Positions 25,516-34,887 of a stretch of DNA of 64,000 bases are shown piece after piece. Source of the stretch: CAVXSP01 sp963764505 (lineage in GTDB: Bacteria; Acidobacteriota; Vicinamibacteria; Vicinamibacterales; SCN-69-37); the NCBI GenBank assembly GCA_963764505.1, contig CAVXSP010000001.1:1364001-1428000 (forward strand). Reading direction: 5' to 3'. A model generated the notes under the pieces. It was not told where the DNA came from. It did no database searches and saw nothing but the letters and a program-made list of their open reading frames with translations. Position 1 is the first letter of the stretch. Each line of letters begins with the position of its first letter. The position numbers and the translations under genes were made by a program.

Positions 25516-27258
25516 TCACTCGGCCGTCTGGTCCGCGGTCTCGTATCGGGCGCGGATGGCCTGCGCGATGTCCGCCGCGACGTCGCGCGCGTCCTCGGAG
25601 CCCGCGCGATTCTCGACGTCGCGCAGGTGAGAGCGCAGCGGACCGTCCCTGAACACGTCTCCGATCCAGCGCGAGAAGTCGTGCCGCTTCAGATGGCCTT
25701 CGATGTCGGGCGGCGGCAGCGCGGCGAGCAGGCCCATGAAGTCCTTCAAGGTCCGCGCCCGCGGTCCAGCCCGGCCGCCGCTTGCGAAGACGAACGCGTG
25801 ATGGCTGAGCACCGGCATGTCCAGGTATTTCGCTCGATGCCGCACGTGACTCGTGATCCGCTCGGCGAGCTGGAACCGACGCACGCGCCCGAGCGACTCG
25901 TCGGATCCCGGGAGGAGCGCCGCCTCGTTCGAGGCCAGCCTCCGGAACACCTGCGGATCCACGCCGGCGCAGGGCTGCGGCCGGCACATCTTGAGGAGCG
26001 CGTCCGCCTCGCGCGGATCGGTCTCGCGCGTGACGATGACGACCGCGTCGGCCGTCTCCCGGATCGACTGCGCGAGGCCGGAGATCCGGTAGCTCACCAG
26101 GATATAGCCGGCCAGATCCGGGTCGAGCAGCTGGTCGCTCTCCTCGCCGCCGAGGTAGTAGTGCGCTTCGTCGACCAGGATCTTGTGCGGCAGCCCCGTT
26201 CGCCGGCGGAGCGTGTTGAGGAGTGGGAGCAGCGTGTTGAGGTACTGGGCCTTCTCGTGATGCGAGATGCGCGAGAGATCGATGACCACGCTCACGTCGG
26301 GATACCGCAGCGCCTGGAACAGCTCGCGCGTCTGCGGCGGCGGATCGTCGCCGCCGAGCACGGTGACGCTCGGCAGCGCCTCGAGCGATCGGTAGTCGCC
26401 CTCCGGATCGAGGATGCACATGCAGTAGCCTTGGAGGATGAGCTGCTCGCAGAGCAGACCAGCCAGCCACGACTTGCCGGTGCCCGGCTCACCGGCGATG
26501 AGAATCGTGCGGCCGCGGACGGCGAGGCTGACCGGCTCGCCGCTGTGTTCGTGTCCGAGCGTGAGGCGCCGGCGGCCCATCTGCGCGGCGGAGAGCCTGG
26601 GCTGGCGCAGGATGCGGCGGATGTAGCCGGCCACGGCCGCGGGTCCGCTGCCGGCGACCACCTCGTCGGCCACGGCGCGAAGCGCGGCGCTGCCCCAGCC
26701 GACGGCGACCCCCACCTCGCACGCGTCGAGCAGATCGTGATCGTTCTCGGCGTCGCCGATCCCGACCGTGTTGTGGACCGACAGGCGGAGCGCGAAGAGC
26801 GCCTGCCTCAGTCCGGTCGATTTGCCGATCGCTTGCGGCAGCACCATCAGCCGCCCGCGGTTGAACGCGAGGATCAGCGGCTGCTCGAGCTGACGAAGGA
26901 CTTCGAGGGTCGGCTCCGCGTCGTTCGCATCGAGCTCGACGACGATCTCGCCGACCGCGAAATCGAGACGGCGGCGCTGCAGCTCCTGCAGGAACGCGCG
27001 GCTCGGAGGATGGCTCATGACGACGTGCCGGCCGCTCGCCGGAAATTCGAGCACGGCCCCGTTCTCGCCGACGACGACGTCGAAACAGCTCAGGTCGCCG
27101 GCGACGCCGTGCAGATCGACGAGCCGTCGGCCGGTCACGAGGAGGACCGCCACGCCCTCCCGCCGCGCTTCGGCAATCGCCGCGCGCACGTCCGGGTCGA
27201 AAACGCCGTCGGCGGCAATCGTGCCGTCATAGTCGAGGGCAAGGGCGGCAAGTCTCAT
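25516..27258 (-). CDS. HAD-IIB phosphatase fused to a HerA/DUF87-like ATPase
   Basis: A 580-residue two-domain protein. Residues 1-225 are a HAD-IIB (Cof-type) hydrolase: LALDYDGTIA with the nucleophilic Asp, LLVTGRR, a lysine in the GKSTGL segment, and GIGDAENDHDLL. Residues about 245-580 are a P-loop ATPase: Walker A GEPGTGKS, the following strand ILDPEGDYRSLE, and Walker B KILVDEAHYYL, as in HerA/VirB4/DUF87 proteins. The combination suggests a sugar-phosphate or nucleotide phosphatase coupled to a motor or switch; no role is known to me. GGGAGG precedes ATG 27258. It lies downstream of the polysaccharide deacetylase gene, probably in one operon starting at the acyl-CoA synthetase. Confidence 0.85.
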   Translation of the reverse strand: MRLAALALDYDGTIAADGVFDPDVRAAIAEARREGVAVLLVTGRRLVDLHGVAGDLSCFDVVVGENGAVLEFPASGRHVVMSHPPSRAFLQELQRRRLDFAVGEIVVELDANDAEPTLEVLRQLEQPLILAFNRGRLMVLPQAIGKSTGLRQALFALRLSVHNTVGIGDAENDHDLLDACEVGVAVGWGSAALRAVADEVVAGSGPAAVAGYIRRILRQPRLSAAQMGRRRLTLGHEHSGEPVSLAVRGRTILIAGEPGTGKSWLAGLLCEQLILQGYCMCILDPEGDYRSLEALPSVTVLGGDDPPPQTRELFQALRYPDVSVVIDLSRISHHEKAQYLNTLLPLLNTLRRRTGLPHKILVDEAHYYLGGEESDQLLDPDLAGYILVSYRISGLAQSIRETADAVVIVTRETDPREADALLKMCRPQPCAGVDPQVFRRLASNEAALLPGSDESLGRVRRFQLAERITSHVRHRAKYLDMPVLSHHAFVFASGGRAGPRARTLKDFMGLLAALPPPDIEGHLKRHDFSRWIGDVFRDGPLRSHLRDVENRAGSEDARDVAADIAQAIRARYETADQTAE

Positions 27259-27304
27259 CGTGGCCTCCCTGGACCATGTCATGCCCGCGCACGCCGAGCG
27301 CCGT

Positions 27305-28439
27305 TCACCGTTCGACGGCGCGGGATGCGAACGCCGGCGCCACGCGATCGCGCGCGGCCGCCGGGATTGTCACCGTCTGCGGATTGCCGTCGCTGACGAA
27401 CAGCCGCCCCGGATGCCGGGCCTGTTCAGTGAGCAGCGTCTGCAGCTCCGACTCGACGCCCTGGATGCGCGGCAGGCGGTACGGATCGAACGCGCGATCG
27501 TACGGCGACGGCGCTGGCCCACCCGCGACTCTCAGGATGGCATCGTGCCGGTAGGCCACGCCGGCCGCCGCGCCCGAGATCGCCCAGTCGATCTCGCGTG
27601 GATACGCCCCCAGCGGCAGCGCCAGCGTCCGCAGGCGGTAGCCGGGCACGGCGAGCGCCACCTCGCGCTGCGCCAGCGCGAGCTGCCGCCGCACGGTCGT
27701 CTCGTCGTACTTGCTGAGCTCCGCGTGCCAGAGCGTGTGGTTGCCGATCTCGTAGCCATGCGACGCCAGGTACTGCAGCTTGCGGGCCGCGACCGCCGGC
27801 TGATCGAACAGCCGGTTCGGTGGGCTGGCGCCGGCCAGTACCGAAGAACGTGGCCGCGTGGCCGAAACCGGGATGCTCGCGCTCGAATCGTTCCAGGATG
27901 CCGACCGCGCAATCCGGATCGATCATCAGTTCGCCCTGCGGGCCCGGCAATGCCACACGGAACTGTCCCGGCGACGAATCGTCGAACGTGAGGACGAGCG
28001 GCGTCGTGCCGGCCGGCACATCGATCCGTCCCGCCACGAAATCGTTCAGGGCGATCAGGCGGTAGCCCGCCTGCCACAGCCGGCCGAGATCCTCCCGGAA
28101 ATGCTCCGGCGTCCGAGTCCAGCGCGCCTCCGGACGATCGATCTTGTGGTACTCGAGAATCGGAATGGCACCAAGTTCATACCGTGGGGCTTTGGGCTCT
28201 GGGCTCTGGGCTTTGGGCTCTGGGCTTCGGGCGCTGGGCTTCGGGCGTTCGCCGTGGATGGTCTGGCTCCTCGCGGCGCCGCGCTTGATTCCGGCCGACG
28301 CGGCTCGAGTCCGGCCCGTCGACGCCTCGGCCGCCGTGCGGCCGGCGACAGCGAGCGCGAACAAGGCGAGCGCCACGCACAGCAGCCGCGAAGGGCCGGT
28401 CGTCACGGTCGAAGACCGAAAGTGTGGCAAGGCGGTCAC
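27305..28439 (-). CDS. Polysaccharide deacetylase (NodB-like), frameshifted
   Basis: Exported carbohydrate esterase 4 protein. It starts at GTG 28439 or GTG 28406 with a signal peptide (LLCVALALFALAVAG), then a proline-rich linker made by a heptamer repeat, then the NodB domain: LGAIPILEYHKID, LVLTFDDSSPGQF (catalytic Asp pair) and NHTLWHAEL (metal histidines). At 27841-27842 one surplus base (TTCGGTACTGG for TTCGTACTGG) shifts the frame; the rest of the domain, including the His motif and LALPLGAYPREID, reads in the next frame to 27305. Corrected length is 377 residues. The start overlaps the stop of the YIP1 gene (GTGA). Confidence 0.83.
28186..28247 (-). repeat. Heptamer tandem repeat inside the deacetylase gene
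   Basis: About eight degenerate 7-base units of the form CCCAGAG / CCCGAAG / CCCAAAG on the minus strand. Because seven is not a multiple of three, the encoded linker cycles with period seven (SPEPKAQ). A similar 7-base repeat (GAAGCCA) occurs at 32304-32349. Confidence 0.8.
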
Positions 28440-28969
28440 GACGCGGTCGAGCTGAATACGATCCCGAGGCCGAGTGCGAACAGGATCACGATCAGCGCGC
28501 CCAGGCCGCAAACCGCCAGCGCGCGGCCGGTGCTCCGGTAGTCGAGCGCGTGCTTCACGGCGGCGACCATCGCCGCGAACATCCAGACGATCGTGATGGC
28601 GAAGACGGGAGCGGCGACGCCGCGGATCACGCCGAACACCTGCAGCAGTCCGGGTGTGGCCGCGAAGCCGATGGTGCGCATCATCTCGCCGGTGTCGGAT
28701 TCGGTCTGCCGCTCGGGCAGGACCCGCGTGCCGATCTGGACGGTCAGCACGGCCCAGGCGATCCAGGTGACCAGCGCGATCGTGCTCATGCGGACGAACC
28801 CCAACGCGCCGGACTGCATCTGCAGCCGCACGCCGACGCCGGCGGCCAGGCTCGACAGCACCACGACGAGAATCGCCTGCCACGTGGCGCCCCGATCGGC
28901 TTCCACCTGCTCGAACGTGCCTGCGTCCAGCATCGCCGCGCCCATCAGTCGGTAGAAGAACGTCATCAT
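28436..28969 (-). CDS. YIP1 family membrane protein
   Basis: 177 residues starting MMTFFYRLMGAAMLDAGTFE, with five predicted helices after a short soluble N-terminus. The opening 'M-x-FFYRLMxAAMLDxxTFE' and the run of helices match the bacterial YIP1 (PF04893) group, whose role is unknown. It lies 40 bases after the PGPGW-protein gene and overlaps the deacetylase start, so it belongs to the long operon that begins with the acyl-CoA synthetase. Confidence 0.78.
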   Translation of the reverse strand: MMTFFYRLMGAAMLDAGTFEQVEADRGATWQAILVVVLSSLAAGVGVRLQMQSGALGFVRMSTIALVTWIAWAVLTVQIGTRVLPERQTESDTGEMMRTIGFAATPGLLQVFGVIRGVAAPVFAITIVWMFAAMVAAVKHALDYRSTGRALAVCGLGALIVILFALGLGIVFSSTAS

Positions 28970-29009
28970 GTGTCCCCTGCGCAGGGTGCGCCCCGCGCCC
29001 TCCGAGGTC

Positions 29010-29225
29010 TCATCTGTTGCGCGGCCGGCGTCCGCGGTCGACGCGTGCGGCGATGTCGGCGGCCTTCCGCTTCACGAAATCCAGCCATCTGCGTGCCCAG
29101 TGGTACTCGGTCGCGAGCAGCGTGAGCCCCAGCGCGATCGTCAGCCACCCCGGCCCTGGCAGGACCAGTAGCGCCGCGCCGATGCCGAGCAGCAGGAACC
29201 CGCCCGTGATGCGGAGCAGACGCAC
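29010..29225 (-). CDS. PGPGW-motif transmembrane protein
   Basis: 71 residues: a hydrophobic hairpin around the diagnostic motif LVLPGPGWLTIALGL, followed by a basic helical tail (HWARRWLDFVKRKAADIAAR). This is the PGPGW family of small inner-membrane proteins of unknown function. It starts six bases after the stop of the acyl-CoA synthetase gene. Confidence 0.85.
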   Translation of the reverse strand: MRLLRITGGFLLLGIGAALLVLPGPGWLTIALGLTLLATEYHWARRWLDFVKRKAADIAARVDRGRRPRNR

Positions 29226-29231
29226 GCGCGC

Positions 29232-31347
29232 CTACAGCTCGACGCGCACGCGGGCGTCCAGCGCCCGGGCGCCTCGAGGCAGCACGCGCACCGGGTTGAC
29301 GTCGAGCTCTCGAATCTCCGGACAGATCTCGAGCAGCGCGGAGAGACGCAGCAGACAGTCGCGCAGCGCGCCTTCGTCCAGCGGCGGCGCGCCGCGATAC
29401 CCGCGGAGCAGCCGCGCGCCCTTCAACCCGTCGATCATCTCGGCGGCATCGTCAACCGTGAGCGGGTGCAGCCGGAACGCCGCGTCGCGGATGAGCTCGG
29501 TGAGCGTGCCGCCCGTGGCGCAGGCGATGACCGGGCCGAACGTCCGGTCTTCGGTCGCGCCAATCAGCATCTCGACGCCTCCCGCGACCATCTCCTGCAC
29601 GAGCCCGCCGCTCATGCGGCCGCCGAGCCGCTGCCCGAGGCCGCGCCAGGCGGCCGCGACCGCCGCTTCGGACGCCAGGTCGAGGACCACGCCGCCGACG
29701 TCGCTCTTGTGCAGGATGTCCTTGCCCAACGCCTTCAGGACGACCGGATAGCCGATGCGGCCGGCGGCCGCGACCGCGTCCGCTTCGCTCGTGACGGTCT
29801 CGCTCCGAGCCGTCGGGATCCCGACGGCGGCGAAGAGCATCTCGACCTCGATGGGGGTCAGCCAGCCGCTGCCTCGCGGCCGCGCCGCGTCGATGACCGC
29901 GCGGGCGGCCGTGCGGTCGAGATCGTCGAACACGGGAATCGTCCCGTCCGGCTTCAGCAGCCATTCGCCGCGCTCGGCGGCGCGGGCGAGCGCCACCGCG
30001 GCGGATTCCGGGAAGCGGAAGCAGGGAATCGGGGCCAGCGCCGGAGGCGCACCCTTCGCCGACATGAAGATGCCCGCAACGGTCTTGCCCGGGTGCGCGA
30101 GTGCGGCCCGCTGCACCGCCTGCGCCACGTCCGCCTCCCGGGTGACGAGCGGCGGGATGAAGATGACCAGCACGCTGTCCAGCTGCTCGTCTTCGAGCAT
30201 CGTCGTCAGCGTCGCCTCGTAGTGATCGGCCGACGCCGAGGCGAGCATGTCGACGGGGTTGCCGATCGAGGCCGATGCCGGCAGGAGCGATTGGAGCCGG
30301 GCGACCGACGCCTCGGAGAGCGGCGGCAGGACGAGGCCGTGCGCTTCGCAGGCGTCGGCGGCCAGAATCCCCGGGCCTCCGGCGTTGGTCAGGATCCCGA
30401 CGCGGCGCCCGTGCGGCGTCGGCTGGTGGGCCAGCAGCATCGCCACGTCGAACAGCTCTTCGATCGTGGTCGTCCGAATGACCCCAGCCTGGCGGAAGAG
30501 CACGTCCACGATGGCATCGGACGAGGCCAGCGCTCCGGTGTGCGAGGCCGCGGCCCTGGCGCCGGCGGCGGAGCGTCCGGCCTTGACGGCGACGATCGGC
30601 TTCTCCCGCGTGATGCGCCGGGCGAGCCGCCCGAACTTCCGCGGGTTGCCGAAGCTCTCCAGGTACAACAGGATGACGTCCGTTCTCGGATCGTCTGCCC
30701 AGGTACTCGAGCAGGTCGTTGCTCGAGACATCCGCCTTGTTGCCCACCGAGACGAACGTCGAGAACCCGATGTGCAGCTCGCGGGCGTATTCGAGGATCG
30801 CGAGCCCCAGCGCGCCGCTCTGGGTCGACATCGCGACCCGCCCGGCGGGGGGCACCGTCGGCGCGAACGTCACGTTCAGCCGTACGGCCGGGTCGGTGTT
30901 GATGACGCCCATGCAGTTGGGCCCGATCAGACGGATACCGGCGCCGCGAACGGCTGCGAGCAGCGCACGCTCCCGTTCCCGGCCGGCCGCGCCGGTCTCC
31001 CCGAAACCAGCGCTGATCACGACGAGCGCCTTCACGCCCTTGACGACGCAGTCCAGGACGGCGGGCACGACGCAGTCGGCCGGCACGGCAATCACGGCGA
31101 GGTCGACGTCGCCGGGAATCTCCCGCACGTTCCGATACGCGCGCACGCCGTCGATCTCCTCAGCGACGGGATGGACCACGGCCATCCGTCCCGTGAAACC
31201 GGTGGCGATCAGGTTGTGCAGGATCTCCGATCCGATCTTCCCGCGTGCGCGGTTGGCGCCGATCACCGCCACCGTCCGCGGCTCGAACACCGCGCGGAGG
31301 GGACGCTGGGTCAGCGGCGAGTCTTCAAGGCTGGCGGCACGTTCCAT
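29232..31347 (-). CDS. ADP-forming acetate/acyl-CoA synthetase (fused subunits), frameshifted
   Basis: Enzyme that converts an acyl-CoA, ADP and phosphate to the acid, CoA and ATP, giving substrate-level ATP when respiration stops. Domains in order: CoA-binding (VFEPRTVAVIGANRARGKIG), succinyl-CoA-ligase-like (NCMGVINTDP, STQSGALG), a second ligase segment (LLYLESFGNPRKF), and a C-terminal ATP-grasp domain (GYPVVLKALGKDILHKSDVG). One extra base at 30702-30703 (GAGTACCTGG for GAGTACTGG) shifts the frame between NDLLEY and WADDPRTDVIL. Corrected length is 704 residues, normal for the fused form. A sigma-54 promoter lies just upstream, so the start may be slightly further in. Confidence 0.88.
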
Positions 31348-31363
31348 AAGGAGTCAGTCGAGA

Positions 31364-31377
31364 GCAAGGCGCGTGCC
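31364..31377 (-). promoter_or_regulatory. sigma-54 (-24/-12) promoter for the acyl-CoA synthetase operon
   Basis: Minus strand GGCACGCGCCTTGC, full consensus. The GC lies 17 bases before ATG 31347, so the leader would be very short. It could drive the acyl-CoA synthetase, PGPGW, YIP1, deacetylase and HAD-ATPase genes. Confidence 0.72.
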
Positions 31378-31485
31378 GGACCTGTCCGGCCCATCTGCCG
31401 GAGCGTGAACGGCCCGGCAGACGGCGACCCGGCCGGATCACTACGCTATCGCCATTCCGAAAAAATCCCCAATCGATCGTGAAAG

Positions 31486-32289
31486 TTACCCACGGTCCGA
31501 GGCCGGCCGCGGCAGGTTGAGGACCGGCGTCAGCGGCGCCGGTGCGCGGTCGGCCTCGTAGAACACCTGTTCGAGGAACAGGCCGGCCGCCGGTGCGGTG
31601 AGCTGCGCCGGGCGGAGCTCCGACGCACCGGCCAGGAGCGCCGTCACGTCGCCGGGGCTGACCGCGTGCCGTCCGACTTCGACCAGGACTCCGACGACCC
31701 TGCGGACCATCTTCCAGAGGAAGTGGGACCCGACGATCCGGACGAGCACGAGCGCGCCTCGCTCTTCAATCTCGGCGGTCGTGACGAGGACCTGCGTCGA
31801 TTTCTCGACCGGGTCGTCGTCGGTGAACGCGCGGAAGTCCGCGAAGCCCACGAGGGACGCGGCGGCTTCGCGCATGAGGTCCACGTCGAGCGACTCACGG
31901 ATCCACCAGACGAACGGCTTGCCGAATGCCGTCCGTCGTCGGGCGATCTGGTAGAGGTAGCTTCGGGCGAGGGCGCTGTGCCGCGCGTGGAAGCGTGGGG
32001 ACACGCGCTCGGCGTCGAGGACGTTGATGTCGCTCGGGAGCGAATCGTTCAGCCGGGCGACGATGGTCTCGGGCGGGAGCACCGAGGGCAGGTCGAGGTG
32101 GGCGACCTGCGCCAGCGCGTGGACGCCCGCATCGGTCCGGCCCGAACCGTAGAGCTCGAAGCTCGGCGCCCGCAGTCCCTCCTTCACCGCGCGGGCGAGC
32201 TCTCCCTGCACGGTGCGCGCGTTCTTCTGGATCTGCCACCCGCTGTAGCGCGTCCCGGCGTACTCGACGGTCAGACGATAGCGGGGCAT
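31486..32289 (-). CDS. truA: tRNA pseudouridine(38-40) synthase
   Basis: TruA makes pseudouridine at positions 38-40 of the anticodon arm of many tRNAs. The 267-residue protein begins MPRYRLTVEYAGTRYSGWQ and has the catalytic motif GSGRTDAGVHALAQVAH, with the nucleophilic Asp, and the later RIVGSHFLWKMVRRVVG segment. Length and motifs are complete. Start ATG 32289 matches the usual family opening; in-frame codons further upstream belong to the divergent repeat region. It is divergent from the ferredoxin gene with 76 bases between the starts. Confidence 0.95.
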   Translation of the reverse strand: MPRYRLTVEYAGTRYSGWQIQKNARTVQGELARAVKEGLRAPSFELYGSGRTDAGVHALAQVAHLDLPSVLPPETIVARLNDSLPSDINVLDAERVSPRFHARHSALARSYLYQIARRRTAFGKPFVWWIRESLDVDLMREAAASLVGFADFRAFTDDDPVEKSTQVLVTTAEIEERGALVLVRIVGSHFLWKMVRRVVGVLVEVGRHAVSPGDVTALLAGASELRPAQLTAPAAGLFLEQVFYEADRAPAPLTPVLNLPRPASDRG

Positions 32290-32303
32290 GGGGAGAGGAT
32301 GTC

Positions 32304-32349
32304 GAAGCCAGAAAGCCAGAAGCCAGAAGCCAGAAGCCAAAGCCAGAAG
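32304..32349 (+). repeat. Heptamer tandem repeat (GAAGCCA)
   Basis: About six 7-base units (GAAGCCA with variants) between the divergent truA and ferredoxin genes. It fills most of the 76-base promoter region, just before the ferredoxin start at 32366. Confidence 0.85.
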
Positions 32350-32365
32350 TGTATGCTCTTCAGAG

Positions 32366-32755
32366 ATGGGAAAGGATCGCACGTCACCCGAAGCGTCGGC
32401 CGCCGCGTTCGGCGTCGGACGGATCGTCCGGCACCTGTTCGTGTGCACGGGCCCCGACTGCGTCGACGCCGACGACGGCGAGCGCACGTGGGACTACGTG
32501 AAGCGCCGGCTGAAAGTGCTCGATCTCACCGGCCCGGACGGGCCCTTCTATCGCACGCGCTGCAAGTGTCTGCGGATCTGCACGGGCGGACCGATCGCAG
32601 TCGTCTATCCCGAGGGGGCGTGGTACCGGAACGTCACGCCCGACAACGCCGAGCGGATCATCCAGGAGCATCTCATCGGAGGGCGCGTCGTGGAGGACCT
32701 GTGCTTCGCGCGCAATCCGCTGTATCTCCGTGACCGACAACCGGCTAAGCTCTAG
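32366..32755 (+). CDS. Thioredoxin-like [2Fe-2S] ferredoxin domain protein
   Basis: 129 residues; after a short N-terminus comes RHLFVCTGPDC, then CKCLRICTGGPIAVVYPEGA, giving the four cysteines of the thioredoxin-like 2Fe-2S ferredoxin fold, and the closing INQEHLIGGR-like segment. It is a soluble electron carrier. Two bases separate it from the radical SAM gene, so it may supply electrons to that enzyme. Start ATG 32366; longer in-frame starts run into the heptamer repeat. Confidence 0.88.
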   Translation: MGKDRTSPEASAAAFGVGRIVRHLFVCTGPDCVDADDGERTWDYVKRRLKVLDLTGPDGPFYRTRCKCLRICTGGPIAVVYPEGAWYRNVTPDNAERIIQEHLIGGRVVEDLCFARNPLYLRDRQPAKL

Positions 32756-32757
32756 GG

Positions 32758-33807
32758 ATGCACACCAGAGACGTCCTCGGGGGGTGGAAGCGGATCATCA
32801 GCGGATACCGCCCGAATCTCTCGATCGAGATCACGCGCGAGTGCCCGCTCCGCTGCCCCGGTTGCTATGCGTACGGCGACGCCCATCTGGGTGGCGACGT
32901 CGTGCTGCGGCAGCTCGCCGACTTCAAGGGACAGGACCTGGTCGATGGCGTCCTGCGCGTCGTGGAGTCCTACCGGCCGGTTCATCTGTCCATCGTCGGC
33001 GGCGAGCCGCTGGTACGGTTCCGCGAGCTGGAGGTGCTGCTGCCGAAGCTCACGGGCATGGGCATCCACACGCAGGTCGTCACGAGCGCGGTGCGGCCGA
33101 TCCCGGCGGCGTGGGCCGACATGCCGAAGCTGCAGGTCTGCGTTTCGATCGACGGGCTGCAGCCGGAGCACGACGTGCGACGCGCGCCGGCCACCTACGA
33201 CCGGATTCTCAAGCACATCGAAGGGCAGCACGTCACGGTCCACTGCACCGTCACGAGGGCCCAGACGCGCCCGGGCTACCTGACGGAGTTCACCGAATTC
33301 TGGGCGGCGCAGCCGGACGTCAAGCGCCTCTGGTTCAGCCTCTACACGCCGCAGCAGGGCGAGGAGTCGGACGAGCGCCTGCGCGTCGAGGATCGCCAGC
33401 GCGTGGTCGCCGAGCTGCGTGAGCTCTATCAGCGCGAGCCGAAGCTGCACGACATGCGCCCGTCGGTGCTGGACGGGTATCTGACGCCGCCGTCCTCGCC
33501 GGACGAGTGCATCTTCGCGCAGACGACCGCCTGTCTCTCATCGGATCTGAAGCGGCCGATCACGCCCTGCCAGTTCGGCGGCACCCCGGACTGTTCCCAG
33601 TGCGGGTGCATCGCGTCGGCGGGCCTCGAAGCCCTCGGCCGGTACCGGTTGCCGGGCGGCCTGCGGGCGGGCACGCTCTTCTGGGGCTCGCTGCGCGTCG
33701 GCGCCGGCGTGGCGCGGCTGCGGGGGGCGTCGTCCAAGCGCCGGGCGCCCGGCGCGATCGAGGCGCCGCGCTGGGATGGCGCGACCGGTTCGTCCGAAAC
33801 GCTGTGA
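32758..33807 (+). CDS. Radical SAM protein with C-terminal cysteine cluster
   Basis: 349 residues. The radical SAM motif is CPLRCPGC (CxxxCxxC, about residues 30-37), followed by the GGEP motif (SIVGGEPLVRF) that binds SAM. The C-terminal part has extra cysteines (ECIFAQTTACLSS, PCQFGGTPDCSQCGC) that probably hold a second Fe-S cluster, as in SPASM-type enzymes. Substrate unknown; it resembles anaerobic-maturase or HpnH-like proteins only in general. It is in an operon with the ferredoxin gene, a plausible electron donor. The tRNA cluster follows 17 bases later. Confidence 0.85.
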   Translation: MHTRDVLGGWKRIISGYRPNLSIEITRECPLRCPGCYAYGDAHLGGDVVLRQLADFKGQDLVDGVLRVVESYRPVHLSIVGGEPLVRFRELEVLLPKLTGMGIHTQVVTSAVRPIPAAWADMPKLQVCVSIDGLQPEHDVRRAPATYDRILKHIEGQHVTVHCTVTRAQTRPGYLTEFTEFWAAQPDVKRLWFSLYTPQQGEESDERLRVEDRQRVVAELRELYQREPKLHDMRPSVLDGYLTPPSSPDECIFAQTTACLSSDLKRPITPCQFGGTPDCSQCGCIASAGLEALGRYRLPGGLRAGTLFWGSLRVGAGVARLRGASSKRRAPGAIEAPRWDGATGSSETL

Positions 33808-33822
33808 TACGCTTCACGTTCG

Positions 33823-33900
<78 letters not shown>

Positions 33901-33978
33901 CCCGCCGCTTCGCGGCGGAGCTTCGAAGTCGGAACTTCGAAGTTCGACGTTCCGGCCGCGCGGCGCGCGGCCGGCTGT

Positions 33979-34055
<77 letters not shown>

Positions 34056-34241
34056 TTTTCGGCCACATTCCGCGAATTCTCTCCGACGCACCACGCCTCA
34101 TCTCCGTCGCGCCGGCTGCGCTTCGGCGCCGCGTCGTGACCGATTGCGGCCCGACACCTTCCGACTGACGACGGCGGGACGTATCGCGTGCTCGGCGCGC
34201 CAGTTGGTGGCGCCGCCAGTGGCGTGTGCCAGACTGAACCA

Positions 34242-34427
34242 GTGGACGACGAGTTTCTGGTCACGTGTCCGTACTGCGGTGAGGAGGTCGCGATCTACGT
34301 CGAGCCCGACGTCGGCGGCAGTTTCGTGCAGGACTGTGAGGTCTGCTGCAGTCCTTGGCGGGTGCACGTCTCGGGGCGCGGCGATGACCGAGACGTGCAG
34401 ATCGCGCGCGCGGACGGATCGGAGTAG
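34242..34427 (+). CDS. CPXCG-motif cysteine-rich protein
   Basis: 61 residues from GTG 34242, reading MDDEFLVTCPYCGEEVAIYV onward, with CPYC near 9-12 and DCEVCCSPW further on. This matches the CPXCG cysteine-rich family of small, probably zinc-binding proteins of unknown function. The full length and conserved GGSFVQDCEVCC segment are present. Confidence 0.85.
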   Translation: MDDEFLVTCPYCGEEVAIYVEPDVGGSFVQDCEVCCSPWRVHVSGRGDDRDVQIARADGSE

Positions 34428-34541
34428 CGCGGCGCGACATGCACGCCGCCGGGGACTGTGCGGTTCTGAACAGGGCGCAGCCCGGATCCGAGTAGGGTAG
34501 ACGGTGGGATACTTCCCAGACGGATCGAGAAAGGTCGGCTC

Positions 34542-34823
34542 ATGATGACTATTCCCGCACGCGCCGCCGCAGTGCCCGACGAGTTTCGGGCGCTGCACAA
34601 GTATCTGAGGGATCGTTTCGCGGATACGGTCGTCCTGACGTTCGGGGAAATCGGTGACCTTCTCGGGCGGGCACTGCCGGATCTGGCTGAGCAGCCCGAG
34701 TGGTGGGCGAATGCGGACGCGGCCGGCGTCCCCTCGGCCCAGGCCCGGGCGTGGACGCAGGCGGGCCGCACGGCGACGCCGCGCGTGCGCGCGCGCGTCG
34801 TCGTGTTCGACCGCGCGTCGTGA
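34542..34823 (+). CDS. Small protein similar to DUF7662 type, unknown function
   Basis: 93 residues. The core reads LHKYLRDRFADTVVLTFGEI, then a WWAN segment and QARAWTQAGRTA, closing with VVVFDR. This resembles a group of small proteins with LTF-x-EIE/GD...WWAN...AW-x-AG...V-F-R that I associate with DUF7662, but I cannot confirm the family without a search. No function is known. It lies inside the interval bounded by the duplicated tRNA segment. Confidence 0.6.
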   Translation: MMTIPARAAAVPDEFRALHKYLRDRFADTVVLTFGEIGDLLGRALPDLAEQPEWWANADAAGVPSAQARAWTQAGRTATPRVRARVVVFDRAS

Positions 34824-34887
34824 TCCCCGGAACGTCCCGTTTGTCGGCCGATCACCCGATCGCGCAACCCGCTCGTCGTAGACGGGG

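Noticed and set aside
28186..28247. CRISPR-like repeat array
   Set aside because: Units are 7 bases with no spacers; it is a simple tandem repeat.
33901..33978. Small gene between the two tRNA-Arg genes
   Set aside because: Only 78 bases made of GC hairpins and CTTCGAAG palindromes; more likely processing or spacer sequence.
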